Shown: one piece after another, positions 1 to 8,427 of the stretch | How positions within the stretch are numbered: position 1 is the first letter of the stretch | How the letters are laid out: each line of letters starts with the position of its first letter | From: CAYJAZ01 sp964368455 | Lineage (GTDB): Bacteria; Desulfobacterota; Desulfovibrionia; Desulfovibrionales; Desulfovibrionaceae | Assembly: GCA_964368455.1 (NCBI GenBank) | Contig: CAYJAZ010000014.1 | Coordinates: forward strand, 1-64,000 | DNA: 64,000 nucleotides | Reading direction: 5' to 3' | Notes under the pieces: model-generated | Databases searched by the model: none | What the model saw: the letters and a program-made list of their open reading frames with translations, nothing else | Told to the model about the DNA's origin: nothing | Made by a program: the position numbers and the translations under genes

Positions 1-20
1 TATAGGCTCCGCCTTTTTGG

Positions 21-43
21 AACTCCCCGCATAGCGGGGAGTT
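21..43 (+). terminator. Stem-loop terminator of a gene upstream of the window
   Basis: A perfect 10-bp stem (aactccccgc / gcggggagtt) with a 3-base loop is followed by a short T-rich stretch (ttcattt). It reads best on the plus strand and would end a transcript that starts before base 1. The T-run is short, so strength is uncertain. Confidence 0.55.
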
Positions 44-64
44 TTCATTTAATAAACAATAAAA

Positions 65-92
65 AAAACTGCCTCCTTTCAGAGACAGTTTT
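65..92 (-). terminator. Rho-independent terminator of the ZraP-like gene
   Basis: On the minus strand a 12-bp stem (aaaactg plus five further pairs, two of them G-T) closes a GAAA tetraloop and runs into an eight-base T-tract. It lies about 60 bases past the stop of the minus-strand gene at 155-733, which it should terminate. Confidence 0.8.
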
Positions 93-154
93 CTTGTGTG
101 TCAATATAAAATCAAATATAAATTTACGAGAAGATACTTTTATAATTACATAAA

Positions 155-733
155 TTACATGCAATATCCATTTCTATTGCCGCCAAAACCGCCATGGCCG
201 CCATTTCTGCCATGTCCCATTGGGCCAAAGTCTAAGTCTAAACCAAATTTTTCTTCAACTTCCTCAGCATATGCTTCTCTTAAATCTCTTTGTTTTTGTT
301 GTAAAACAGAAATTTCGCCAGCTAATCTACCCGCTTCTTTTGGATTTGGATTAGAGTGTTGCATCAAAGCTCTGTATTCAGCTTTTTTTGAAGCAAGGCT
401 TGTTTTGATTGGATCCATATCATCTCTATGTTCGTCTGTCATTTTTTCTAAAGATAATTTTTGAGCATCTGTTAAAGCTTCAAATTGTTCGTGCATTTTT
501 TTCATGCGTTCTTCATGGTATTCGCTATTTCTTCCATTTCTTCTGTGATCATTTCTGCCTTTGCCATCATGAAAATTGTGAGAGCCTTTACCTCTTCCAT
601 CTTCATACTGTTGTTGTTGATTGCCTTTTTCATTTTTTTCATCCATTCCAGGGTAAGCAAATGCATTACCTGTAAGGGTGAAAGAAGAAATTGCAACTAA
701 AGCAAGTGAAGCTATGATTATTTTTTTAGACAT
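155..733 (-). CDS. ZraP/Spy-like periplasmic metal-stress protein
   Basis: A 192-residue secreted protein. Residues 1-26 form a classical signal peptide (positive start, hydrophobic core, cleavage near NAFA-YP). A Gln/Asp/Gly/His-rich linker follows to about residue 72. The helical core at 75-165 (EQFEALTDAQKLSLEKM..., then PNPKEAGRLAGEISVLQQKQ) has the LTxxQ and coiled-coil pattern of the ZraP/CpxP/Spy group of periplasmic chaperones and zinc-responsive proteins. The C-terminus is Gly/Asn-rich and ends NGYCM. The start is supported by TAGGAG 6 bases upstream and a strong sigma-70 promoter. It is monocistronic. Chaperone or metal-buffer function is by family; the Gly-rich tail is not part of the family core. 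Confidence 0.8.
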   Translation of the reverse strand: MSKKIIIASLALVAISSFTLTGNAFAYPGMDEKNEKGNQQQQYEDGRGKGSHNFHDGKGRNDHRRNGRNSEYHEERMKKMHEQFEALTDAQKLSLEKMTDEHRDDMDPIKTSLASKKAEYRALMQHSNPNPKEAGRLAGEISVLQQKQRDLREAYAEEVEEKFGLDLDFGPMGHGRNGGHGGFGGNRNGYCM

Positions 734-764
734 AGTAACTCCTATTTTTAAATTCTATCTACAA

Positions 765-793
765 AGTATAAGCATCTTTTTAATCTTGTCCAA
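765..793 (-). promoter_or_regulatory. Sigma-70 promoter of the ZraP-like gene
   Basis: On the minus strand TTGGAC, a 17-base spacer and TATACT stand 32 bases before the start codon. Each hexamer matches consensus at five of six positions, so this is among the best sigma-70 matches in the window. Confidence 0.75.
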
Positions 794-1069
794 TTGCACA
801 GAGGACATATATTCACAGAGAAAAGAATATAAATTATCGGTATAAAAAGAATGCTCTCTTTGATTTATATATTTACTATAGCAAAAGTTGTGCCAAGTTT
901 TATATTTATTACAAACAGCTGAAATATATGATTTATATCAAAAACAAATAAAATGAAGTCTGTACAATATTTATACAGCTATAGTGTATAGTGTTTATTA
1001 ACTATACAGAAAAAGTCTTTTATTCTCTAGAGATAGTTGAGATTATACAGATTTTATTTATTAAAATAA
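794..1069. other. A+T-rich intergenic region, no gene seen
   Basis: No coding sequence or RNA gene is recognisable. It contains short inverted repeats, the clearest being CTGTA-N9-TACAG at 960-978 followed directly by ctata-gtg-tatag. These could bind a regulator, but no start codon lies nearby to suggest a target. Confidence 0.5.
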
Positions 1070-1089
1070 AAAGCCCCTTTCGGGGCTTT
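1070..1089 (-). terminator. Terminator of rplM-rpsI
   Basis: On the minus strand aaagcccc-gaaa-ggggcttt, an 8-bp stem with a GNRA loop, runs into a T-rich tail 28 bases after the rpsI stop codon. It ends the ribosomal protein operon. Confidence 0.9.
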
Positions 1090-1116
1090 GTCTTCTTTGT
1101 ATACCAAGAGTAAGGC

Positions 1117-1509
1117 TTAACGCTTTGAGTATTGGTATCTAGCACGAGCTGCAGCAAGACCGTATTTCTTACGTTCTTTCTTACGAGCATCTCTAGTGAT
1201 GAAGCCAGCTTTTTTAAGAGCTGGGCGTAATGATGGATCAGCAACAAGCAAAGCACGAGTGATGCCATGACGTACAGCAGCAGCTTGACCAGCTTGGCCA
1301 CCACCATGCACGTTTACTTTTACATCATATGTGTCAACTAATTTTGTTAAAACAAGAGGTTGACGAATAATCATTTGTAAAGTCTTACGTGGAAAATAAT
1401 TTTCCATTTCACGACCATTAATTTCGATTTTGCCAGTACCAGAGTAAATACGGGTACGAGCTACAGCAGTTTTGCGACGACCAGTGCCGTAATTAAATGA
1501 TTTAGCCAT
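1117..1509 (-). CDS. rpsI: 30S ribosomal protein S9 (uS9)
   Basis: The 130-residue protein is the usual length for S9. The N-terminus has FNYGTGRRKTAVARTRIYSG, the central part has HGGGQAGQAAAVRHGITRALL, and the C-terminus ends in the basic RARYQYSKR tail that reaches the P-site tRNA in the 30S subunit. It follows rplM by 11 bases, the universal L13-S9 pairing, with a TAGGAG-type site in the gap. Expression should be coupled to rplM from one promoter, ending at the hairpin at 1070. Confidence 0.97.
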   Translation of the reverse strand: MAKSFNYGTGRRKTAVARTRIYSGTGKIEINGREMENYFPRKTLQMIIRQPLVLTKLVDTYDVKVNVHGGGQAGQAAAVRHGITRALLVADPSLRPALKKAGFITRDARKKERKKYGLAAARARYQYSKR

Positions 1510-1520
1510 AAATAATACTC

Positions 1521-1955
1521 CTAGTAAGGCAATGTTAATGACTGAGGATTTTGAGCAGCATGCGGATGCTCACTGCCAACATATATTTTCAATTTCTTGA
1601 GCATGTTACGGCCGAGTGAATTACGTGGTAACATACCTTTAACAGCTTCGCGAATAACTTCTTCAGGTTTTTTCTGAAGTTGTTTTTCTAAAGTAATAGA
1701 TTTTAAGCCACCTACATAGCCTGAGTGGCGGTGGTATTGCTTATTTTTAAGTTTATTACCAGTAACTTTGATTTGTTCACAGTTAATAACAACTATAAAA
1801 TCACCGTTATCCATGTGGTGCGCAAATTCAGGTTTGTGTTTACCACGTAGACGGTGTGCTATTTGTGATGCAAGACGACCAAGGATTTGATCTTTTGCAT
1901 CAACGATAAACCATTCACGGTTTAAGTCTTTTTCACAAGGACTATACGTCTTCAT
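1521..1955 (-). CDS. rplM: 50S ribosomal protein L13 (uL13)
   Basis: Ribosomal protein L13, 144 residues from the ATG at 1955. Family blocks are clear: WFIVDAKDQILGRLASQIA near the N-terminus, GDFIVVINCEQIKVTGNK in the middle, and AVKGMLPRNSLGRNMLKKLK near the C-terminus, ending in HPHAAQNPQSL. A TTG lies 12 bases upstream in frame, but it overlaps the GGAG ribosome binding site of the ATG, so the ATG is the better start. The protein binds 23S rRNA early in 50S assembly. It is first in the operon with rpsI and is preceded by a long structured leader. Confidence 0.97.
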   Translation of the reverse strand: MKTYSPCEKDLNREWFIVDAKDQILGRLASQIAHRLRGKHKPEFAHHMDNGDFIVVINCEQIKVTGNKLKNKQYHRHSGYVGGLKSITLEKQLQKKPEEVIREAVKGMLPRNSLGRNMLKKLKIYVGSEHPHAAQNPQSLTLPY

Positions 1956-2028
1956 AAATATCTCCAAAAAGGTATCTTTCTGTTTTTATATTCTTGCAAG
2001 TGCAAGAGAATGAGAATTTGAGCCATTT

Positions 2029-2162
2029 GGCGATTAGCTACCACACTTCGCCTGCATACCCTGAAACTGTAATGCTCAATAAAAAAGTAACGAATCATTT
2101 TTATCGATGATGGCAATATTCTTCTGCCGTGTGAAAAGAGAATTTCTTCTTCCAAATCACAC
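2029..2162 (-). promoter_or_regulatory. Structured 5' leader of rplM-rpsI
   Basis: If transcription starts at the candidate promoter near 2174-2202, the rplM message has a leader of about 215 bases. Within it, on the minus strand, two paired elements are visible: gtgtga/tcacac (2129-2134 with 2157-2162) and ggcga/tcgcc (2029-2033 with 2048-2052). Long ribosomal protein leaders often carry autoregulatory structures; that role is inferred here. Confidence 0.35.
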
Positions 2163-2173
2163 TTGAGCTACAT

Positions 2174-2202
2174 TTATTAAATTAATTTTAAAGATTTGTC
2201 AA
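2174..2202 (-). promoter_or_regulatory. Candidate promoter of rplM-rpsI
   Basis: On the minus strand a perfect TTGACA (2197-2202) is followed by A+T-rich DNA. The best -10 is TTTAAT at a short 15-base spacing or TAATAA at 17. The -35 is convincing, the -10 less so. Confidence 0.45.
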
Positions 2203-2332
2203 ACAATATTTCATCAAAATTAATATTTAATTTTAATTAAATTTCACCTTCTTATAGAAAATACTGATAAAGGCAAGCTTCATTTTTAGTATTAAATAAT
2301 TATTTCAAACACTTTCATATTTTTTCTTTATA

Positions 2333-2361
2333 TTGACTTTTTATATAAGTTAAGAGATACT
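2333..2361 (+). promoter_or_regulatory. Promoter of the HD protein-purF operon
   Basis: TTGACT, a 17-base spacer and GATACT lie 39 bases before the ATG at 2401. AGGA at 2391 is the ribosome binding site. Confidence 0.55.
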
Positions 2362-2400
2362 TAGCACATAAAAAATTACTTTAACATTTTAGGATATATT

Positions 2401-3717
2401 ATGCTTAACAAAGAAGCCTCCAGTATTTGCAAAGTTATACTGAGAAATGGCTATGATGCTTATGTAATCAATGCAACTCTTCAAAGCAAAATTTTTGCTC
2501 TTACTGACGAAAAAGCTATAGATATTGCAAGTGAAGCTGATAGCGAAATATTAGCTAAACTTTTTCCACAATTTGAAGCAGCAAAACAAGGGCATTTTCT
2601 AGGAATTGCTGATATAGATGGTTTAATAGCACGTTTCTATGCTATAGACGAATACAAAAATGCTCACCCATCCTACGGACTTATGCGTATAACACCGCAT
2701 ATGCTCGATATTTTACAAGAAAAACACGAACAAACCTTTAATGCTATCGAAGGTGCTTTATTTTCTGAAAATCCAGAAGAAGCTTTTGAAGATTTTGAAT
2801 GCGGCGCAATCACTTTAAAAGGTATTCCTTATAGAGCCTTACAAAGAAATTATTGCCTTGCCATTACAGCATTAAGACTTTCAGCAAACACAGGTTTACC
2901 AATAGATCCAACTACTTGGCTTTCCATTATCAGAGCTTCACGCGATATAGCAGACTATATGTCTAAGTCTTCTTTCACTCAAGAAATGCGTTTAGTTGAA
3001 GCAAAAAATCTATGGAAATTTGTACAATTACTTTTTGATTCATGCCTTTTACACTCTTTATTACCTGAAGTTTCAACTCTTAGCGTAATCAAGCAACAAA
3101 GAAGTAAAGAAGATCTTTCAGAAACAAATGCTCTTGAACACGTGATTTCATGCATGCGTCATTATAAAGAAGAAGAAGAAAATGACGATTGGCTTGGAAC
3201 AGTTGCTATCTTATTCCATTCTGTGGGAAAAGTGTTCACAGCTGAAAAATATCAAGATTCTTGGACTTTCTTCCAATACCATAAAATTGGCGCTCAAGTT
3301 GTTCGTTCTATCTTGCGTAGACTACATTTTGAAAGCGAAGAAATTGATACTGTCTGTTCAATTGTGAGAAATCATATACGCTTTTTCTCAATGCTCACCG
3401 ACAGAGGCATACGCCGCTTCCTTTCTTTATCAGAAACCCAAAGAATTATTGACTTAACTAAAGCTCACATCAAGGCTACTGGCCTTTCATACACAAACTT
3501 TAACCACAATTTAAAATACTTAGAACGTGCAGATTTACCTGAATCTATGGTTGAACCATTATTAAACGGTAATGAAATCATGAACTTACTTGGTGAGGCA
3601 CCAGGAAAACATATAGGTATTTTAAGAACCGCCTTATTACAAGCACAAATTGAAGGCAATGTAAAAAATAAAGAAGAAGCGATAAAATTTGTGCAAAACT
3701 TTAAATTTGAGGACTAA
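2401..3717 (+). CDS. CCA-adding-enzyme-like HD protein with decayed catalytic motifs
   Basis: The 438-residue protein keeps the overall plan of a class II tRNA nucleotidyltransferase fused to an HD domain, but the active-site residues are gone. The GGxVRD block of the nucleotidyltransferase head reads GYDAYVINATLQ (17-28). The following DxD site reads AID (39-41). The RRDFTINA block is unrecognisable (around 110-125). In the C-terminal HD half (about 235-345) the canonical HD dyad reads H273-S274 in FHSVGK, although flanking histidines in EHVISC, QYHKIGAQ and RNHIRF remain. It probably does not add CCA or hydrolyse phosphoesters; an RNA-binding or regulatory role is speculation. It lies 9 bases before purF in the same operon. 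Confidence 0.7.
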   Translation: MLNKEASSICKVILRNGYDAYVINATLQSKIFALTDEKAIDIASEADSEILAKLFPQFEAAKQGHFLGIADIDGLIARFYAIDEYKNAHPSYGLMRITPHMLDILQEKHEQTFNAIEGALFSENPEEAFEDFECGAITLKGIPYRALQRNYCLAITALRLSANTGLPIDPTTWLSIIRASRDIADYMSKSSFTQEMRLVEAKNLWKFVQLLFDSCLLHSLLPEVSTLSVIKQQRSKEDLSETNALEHVISCMRHYKEEEENDDWLGTVAILFHSVGKVFTAEKYQDSWTFFQYHKIGAQVVRSILRRLHFESEEIDTVCSIVRNHIRFFSMLTDRGIRRFLSLSETQRIIDLTKAHIKATGLSYTNFNHNLKYLERADLPESMVEPLLNGNEIMNLLGEAPGKHIGILRTALLQAQIEGNVKNKEEAIKFVQNFKFED

Positions 3718-3726
3718 CCTAATTAT

Positions 3727-5115
3727 ATGTGTGGAATTTTTGGAATAACTGGCAGTGAAGAAGCATCTAGACTTGCTTATTTTGGCTTATACGCAATGCA
3801 ACACCGAGGACAAGAAAGTGCGGGCATTGCTTGCTATGATGGCAAAAGTACGCATTCGCACGTTGGCATGGGCTTAGTGCACGATATCTTTACTGAAGAA
3901 ACACTCTCCCAAAAACTAAAAGGTTTTGTCGCTATTGGACACAACAGATATTCAACCACTGGCAAACCTGAACCTCGCAATGCACAACCATTAGTTGTGC
4001 GTATGCATGGCAATAAATTTGTGCTTGCTCACAATGGCAATCTCACAAATGCTTATTCTTTGAGAAAAGAACTAGAAGCTGAGGGTGCAATCTTTCAAAC
4101 AACTGCTGATAGTGAAATATTTGTACATCTTATTTCAAAAGCTCTTGGGACAAACACTCTTGAAGAAGCCATTATCAAAGCTACTAATAGAGTGGAAGGT
4201 GCCTATTGCTTACTTATTTTAAGTCAAGGAAAATTGATTGCTGTACGTGATCCTCATGGTTTCCATCCTCTTATTATGGGTAAGGTTCCTGGAAATGCAG
4301 AATCTTGGGTTTTTGCCTCAGAATCCTGTGCTTTTGAATTGCTTGGAGCTGAAAGCATACGTTCAGTCGCTCCTGGTGAAATGATTGTCATTGAACCGCA
4401 TGCAACTGAATTTACAAGCATTAAATTGCCAAAACAAACTAAAGTAAGCCAATGTATATTCGAACTAGTCTACTTTGCTAGACCTGATTCCTTTGTTTTT
4501 GGCGAAGATGTTTTCCAATGCCGTAAGAAAATGGGTGCTGAAATCGTTCGTGAATTGCCAACTGAAGCTGATATAGTTGTGCCTTTTCCTGACTCTGGTG
4601 TCTACAGTGCTGTAGGCGTAGCACAAGAATCCGGCATTCCTTATGAACATGCACTTATTAGAAATCACTATGTTGGCAGAACCTTTATCCAACCTTCTCA
4701 ATCAATGCGTGAATTTAGTGTTCGTGTGAAGATTAATCCTGTGCAATCTGCCATAAAAAACAAGCGTTTACTTGTTGTTGATGATAGTATTGTACGCGGA
4801 ACAACAGTTCGTACAAGATGTGCGAAACTTAGAGAATTAGGTGCTGAAGAAGTTCATTTTAGAGTAAGCTGTCCGCCTATAAAATTCCCTTGTTTCTATG
4901 GTATCGACTTCCCATCTCCGCATGAACTTGTTGCAAACAAACACAATGTAGAAAACCTTTCAAAGGTTTTAGGCCTTGATTCCCTACACTATTTATCACT
5001 TGATGGTTTAAAAAATTGTGTCTCAAATCCAGACGATTATTGTTGTGCCTGCTTTGATGGAAATTATCCAACTGCCATACCTGAAATGACTGATAAATTC
5101 TCTCTAGAAGCATAA
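3727..5115 (+). CDS. purF: Amidophosphoribosyltransferase
   Basis: PurF catalyses the first committed step of purine synthesis, transferring glutamine ammonia to PRPP. The protein is 462 residues, and the N-terminal nucleophile cysteine directly follows the initiator methionine (MCGIFGI), so no long propeptide exists. The glutamine amidotransferase half contains QHRGQESAGI and GHNRYSTTG. The phosphoribosyl site is LLVVDDSIVRGTT around residues 347-359. Cysteines in CIFELVYFARPDS, RVSCPP and DYCCACF match the [4Fe-4S]-binding PurF class typified by Bacillus, so it may be oxygen-sensitive. The ribosome binding site is weak and lies within the end of the preceding gene, which suggests translational coupling. 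purD is elsewhere in the window (59832). Confidence 0.97.
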   Translation: MCGIFGITGSEEASRLAYFGLYAMQHRGQESAGIACYDGKSTHSHVGMGLVHDIFTEETLSQKLKGFVAIGHNRYSTTGKPEPRNAQPLVVRMHGNKFVLAHNGNLTNAYSLRKELEAEGAIFQTTADSEIFVHLISKALGTNTLEEAIIKATNRVEGAYCLLILSQGKLIAVRDPHGFHPLIMGKVPGNAESWVFASESCAFELLGAESIRSVAPGEMIVIEPHATEFTSIKLPKQTKVSQCIFELVYFARPDSFVFGEDVFQCRKKMGAEIVRELPTEADIVVPFPDSGVYSAVGVAQESGIPYEHALIRNHYVGRTFIQPSQSMREFSVRVKINPVQSAIKNKRLLVVDDSIVRGTTVRTRCAKLRELGAEEVHFRVSCPPIKFPCFYGIDFPSPHELVANKHNVENLSKVLGLDSLHYLSLDGLKNCVSNPDDYCCACFDGNYPTAIPEMTDKFSLEA

Positions 5116-5179
5116 CAATTGTTGATTACAATGCCTAAGTTTTGCGATGAAATCTTATATTCCTAATTAGGAGCATTTA

Positions 5180-7252
5180 ATGGCTAATTCTAAAATATTT
5201 AAGAAAAAAAGAACTCTTGCTTTTTTCTATATTGTATTACTTGGTGTTATTGCCTTTGTCATACATCATTTTATCAATATTTTCTCTGATGAATTACTCA
5301 AAACTTCTTTGAACAATCTAGAAGATCAAGTAAAACTTCAAAGAAATACGATAAATCTTGCCATCTCTAATGAAGAAAACAGTCTCAATTATTTTGCTTC
5401 AACTATAGCTAATTCAGACAATATTCAAGCTGATATTATTGATTATACAAATAAATTTGGATTTAATTCAGGCTATGAGAATATATTCTTTTTAGACGCA
5501 ACTGCAAAAGGCTATGATGCCAACCAAGTGTTTTTCGATTTAACAGGCGAAGCTTTCTACCCTCTCTTAGAGCAAGGAAAAACTGTTACTTCGCAAGTGC
5601 GTTTCAATGAATTAGGTTCTTTCTTACTTATAGTTGCACCTGTTATCAAAGAAGCAAAGATTTTTGGTTTTATCGTCAATGAAATGAATACTAAATATCT
5701 TGATTCTTATCTTACTTTATCAAATGACGAACTCTTCTATTCCTATATTGTTGATAAATTAGGAAACACCATAACTAAAAGCATAAATTCTTACACCCTA
5801 CTTCCAAATGAATCCTTTGCTTCTGCGATGCAAAAATCCCAATACGCAGCAGGCAGCGACTTTATTAATTCTTTTTCTGATTTAGAAAAAACACTTTCTT
5901 CTTCATCAGAAGGCTTTTTACATATTGCTTATGGTATGAATGAAAGAGTTGGTTTTGTAACTCCTATTGGTATTAACTCATGGTCCTTAGTCACTTTTGA
6001 ACCAGCTTCTGTTCTTTCTGATTCTATTGATAAAATAGCTGAATTTGTTCGTGCAATGGCTATTGGCTTATTGGCTATTATCTTGATTGCTTTAGCCTAT
6101 ATTGCCTTTGTGCATGCAAAAATTGATGAAGTTGTTGATAATCTTATTGAAGAATTGACTTCTCGTATCGATACAGACACTCTCACAAGACTATTTTCAA
6201 AAAAAGAAACTACAAATCGTATTGAAAACTATCTTAAATACACACATGAAATGCATGCTTCTGCTCTTTTGCTTATAGATTTAGACAATTTCCATGTCAT
6301 AAATGAAACTTTTGGCGAAGAATACGGCGATATTATTCTTAGAGACGCTGCTCAAAGAATTAAATATTGCTTTAGAGGATCGGACGTTGTCGGTAGACTA
6401 GATGCAAATCTCTTTGCTGTTTTGATGCGTAATATCAAGGATGAAAATATTGTTGTCGTGAAAGCAAATGCTGTACATAATGCCCTTAAAGATCTTACTT
6501 TAGGCAATACAAATGCATATCTCACTGCTTCAATAGGCATTGCTTATGCACCAGAACACGGTATTTACTATGGCGAACTTATGGAAAAAGCCGATGCCGC
6601 TATGTTTGCTTCAAAACTTAGAGGTAAGTCTTCATTCACAATATTTGAAGACAATATTAAGCATAGAACAACTCACTCGCATCCGCTTGTAGCACCCGAT
6701 ACAGGCACAAAGCATTTTCTGGATTCAGACAATGTGCAATCAGTTTTAGTTTCTTTGTTCTATGGTGCAAAAAATGTAGATGCAATGTCACACGAACTGC
6801 TTCTAAGACTAGGTTCACACTTTAGATTAGATAGATGCGGACTTTTTGAATACGATAAAAAAACCAAACTTTTATCTAATATTAGTGAATATAACGGAAG
6901 AAATATTCCAGACATTCATGATTTATTGCAAAATATCGAAAGTATGGAAACTTTGATGAATACATTAGAAAAAGAATCCATAAAAGAATTTCAATTGGTT
7001 GACAATCTTAATGAAGATATCAAGGCATTCCTCTTCCACCAGCAAGCAAAATCTGTTCTTATGGCATATTTTTCATATGCTGATAAATGCGGTTTCTTGC
7101 TCTTTGCACAATGTGGAAAAGATATCAAGATCTGGAGTGAAAAGCATTACGACTTGATCAACTATGCAGTAAAACTTTATTCGTTACGTATGCAAAACAT
7201 ACAAAAAAATAATAACATTCTTGAAATAAAAGAAGAAAATATTGTTTCCTAA
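5180..7252 (+). CDS. Membrane sensor with degenerate GGDEF and C-terminal GAF-like domain
   Basis: The 690-residue protein has a transmembrane segment near 12-33, a periplasmic sensor region to about 290 (Cache-like in layout), a second transmembrane segment at about 292-314, a GGDEF-fold domain at about 330-490, and a GAF-like domain at about 515-675. The diguanylate cyclase fold is recognisable (LLIDLDNFHVINETFGEEYG), but the signature reads R406-L-D-A-N-L-F412 where active enzymes have RxGGDEF. Catalysis is therefore unlikely; it may bind GTP or act by protein contacts. TAGGAG precedes the ATG. It lies between purF and an intact HD-GYP gene, which suggests a joint role in cyclic-di-GMP or related signalling. 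Confidence 0.8.
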   Translation: MANSKIFKKKRTLAFFYIVLLGVIAFVIHHFINIFSDELLKTSLNNLEDQVKLQRNTINLAISNEENSLNYFASTIANSDNIQADIIDYTNKFGFNSGYENIFFLDATAKGYDANQVFFDLTGEAFYPLLEQGKTVTSQVRFNELGSFLLIVAPVIKEAKIFGFIVNEMNTKYLDSYLTLSNDELFYSYIVDKLGNTITKSINSYTLLPNESFASAMQKSQYAAGSDFINSFSDLEKTLSSSSEGFLHIAYGMNERVGFVTPIGINSWSLVTFEPASVLSDSIDKIAEFVRAMAIGLLAIILIALAYIAFVHAKIDEVVDNLIEELTSRIDTDTLTRLFSKKETTNRIENYLKYTHEMHASALLLIDLDNFHVINETFGEEYGDIILRDAAQRIKYCFRGSDVVGRLDANLFAVLMRNIKDENIVVVKANAVHNALKDLTLGNTNAYLTASIGIAYAPEHGIYYGELMEKADAAMFASKLRGKSSFTIFEDNIKHRTTHSHPLVAPDTGTKHFLDSDNVQSVLVSLFYGAKNVDAMSHELLLRLGSHFRLDRCGLFEYDKKTKLLSNISEYNGRNIPDIHDLLQNIESMETLMNTLEKESIKEFQLVDNLNEDIKAFLFHQQAKSVLMAYFSYADKCGFLLFAQCGKDIKIWSEKHYDLINYAVKLYSLRMQNIQKNNNILEIKEENIVS

Positions 7253-7258
7253 AAAAAT

Positions 7259-7281
7259 ACTTGCCTTCAACAAAGGCAAGT
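7259..7281. terminator. Stem-loop between the GGDEF-like and HD-GYP genes
   Basis: A perfect 9-bp stem (acttgcctt / aaggcaagt) with a 5-base loop lies just after the stop codon. An A-tract before it makes a T-tract only on the minus strand, so as a plus-strand terminator it is weak. It abuts the TTGACA of the next promoter. Confidence 0.4.
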
Positions 7282-7309
7282 TGACAAAGTTCAGAAAAAT
7301 CTATATCTA
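7281..7309 (+). promoter_or_regulatory. Candidate promoter of the HD-GYP gene
   Basis: TTGACA (7281-7286), a 17-base spacer and TATCTA lie 51 bases before the start codon. The -35 is perfect; the -10 matches consensus in three of six positions. Confidence 0.5.
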
Positions 7310-7360
7310 TTTTGAATACATAAATCATTATTAACATTCAGAAAAATACTAGGATAGTTC

Positions 7361-8359
7361 ATGGCAAAGTCAAACAAAACAGTACCCGTCGATATTTCTG
7401 AGGAATACTACCAGATCAGCTTTGAAATTTATTCATCCTTTCCAAAATACAGGCCACCTGTTGATCTTTTTCAATTCAGAGAAGACATAGCTAGTCTATA
7501 CCCTTTTTCTAAAAAGGGAGTAAGGCTTTCAAATGAAATGATTGAAAAAGCTATCGAACTTTGTAAAGAAGGCTCTCTATTTGTTTCAAGATCTGATTTA
7601 CCTATTTATTCAGAACATATAGTACATCAAGCAGACTTGGTTTTGCTTGACGTAAACTTCAAACCATCTGAAGTTGCTGAAATTTTAATTAAAGCACTTA
7701 TTATGCGTTTTAATGATTTTCAAGAGCAACCTGTATCTCTTGTCTACGAAAAACTTAAGGCTGATCTCTTTGTCTTCACAGAATATGTAGCACAAGATAA
7801 ATACAGATTACGCCCTTTTCTTGGCAAATTGCATAATGAAGTCTTTGATCTTTCAAAACATGCTATCAATGTGTTAATACTTGGTGCTTGGATGTTTATG
7901 GAATTACAAAGTAAATTCTCTAAAAAAACCTTTGATGCCGTTTGTTTAGGATTATTATTACACGATATAGGCATGTCGAAGTTGCCAGCTTTCTTGCTCA
8001 CAAAAAAGCAAGGCCTCACTTCAGATGAATTGCAAAAAATTCAAGCACATCCACTAGTAGGAATGAAGATGTTGCACAAATTAGAACCGCCTGCAAAGGA
8101 AGTTGTTCAAGCTGTGTATGAGCATCATGAAAGATTAGATGGCTCTGGCTATCCGCAAAAAAATGCACAGCCAAGTGCTATTGCAAAGATCACAGCTATA
8201 GCCGATTCGCTTTCTGCTATGGTGCAAGAAACACCTTATAGACCAAAAAAAGACATGAAGTCAGCTGTGAGTGAATTGACAAATATGAGAGCCAAATACG
8301 AATCAAGCTTTCTCACACCTATTATTCAATCAATGGCACAAGGCACTATAAAGATTTAG
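7361..8359 (+). CDS. HD-GYP domain protein, putative cyclic-di-GMP phosphodiesterase
   Basis: The 332-residue protein has an N-terminal region of about 160 residues without a recognised fold and a complete HD-GYP domain at about 165-325. The metal and substrate residues are present: SKHAINV, LLLHDIGMSKLP with H201-D202, QAHPLVGMKML, HHERLDGSGYP with G263-Y264-P265, and the later aspartate in AIADSLSAM. HD-GYP proteins hydrolyse cyclic-di-GMP or cGAMP-type dinucleotides in the cytoplasm. No membrane segment or receiver domain is seen, so input is probably through the N-terminal region or a partner. TAGGA precedes the ATG. The adjacent degenerate GGDEF protein is the obvious candidate partner. 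Confidence 0.88.
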   Translation: MAKSNKTVPVDISEEYYQISFEIYSSFPKYRPPVDLFQFREDIASLYPFSKKGVRLSNEMIEKAIELCKEGSLFVSRSDLPIYSEHIVHQADLVLLDVNFKPSEVAEILIKALIMRFNDFQEQPVSLVYEKLKADLFVFTEYVAQDKYRLRPFLGKLHNEVFDLSKHAINVLILGAWMFMELQSKFSKKTFDAVCLGLLLHDIGMSKLPAFLLTKKQGLTSDELQKIQAHPLVGMKMLHKLEPPAKEVVQAVYEHHERLDGSGYPQKNAQPSAIAKITAIADSLSAMVQETPYRPKKDMKSAVSELTNMRAKYESSFLTPIIQSMAQGTIKI

Positions 8360-8427
8360 TTATTATTAATTTATAATTGAGATTATATTTAAAAAATTGG
8401 GTATGGGCTCAGGTTTATATCTTTTTT

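Noticed and set aside
1952..2155. Minus-strand 67-residue open frame upstream of rplM as a leader peptide gene
   Set aside because: It overlaps the rplM start and shows no convincing ribosome binding site or family features; treated as untranslated leader.
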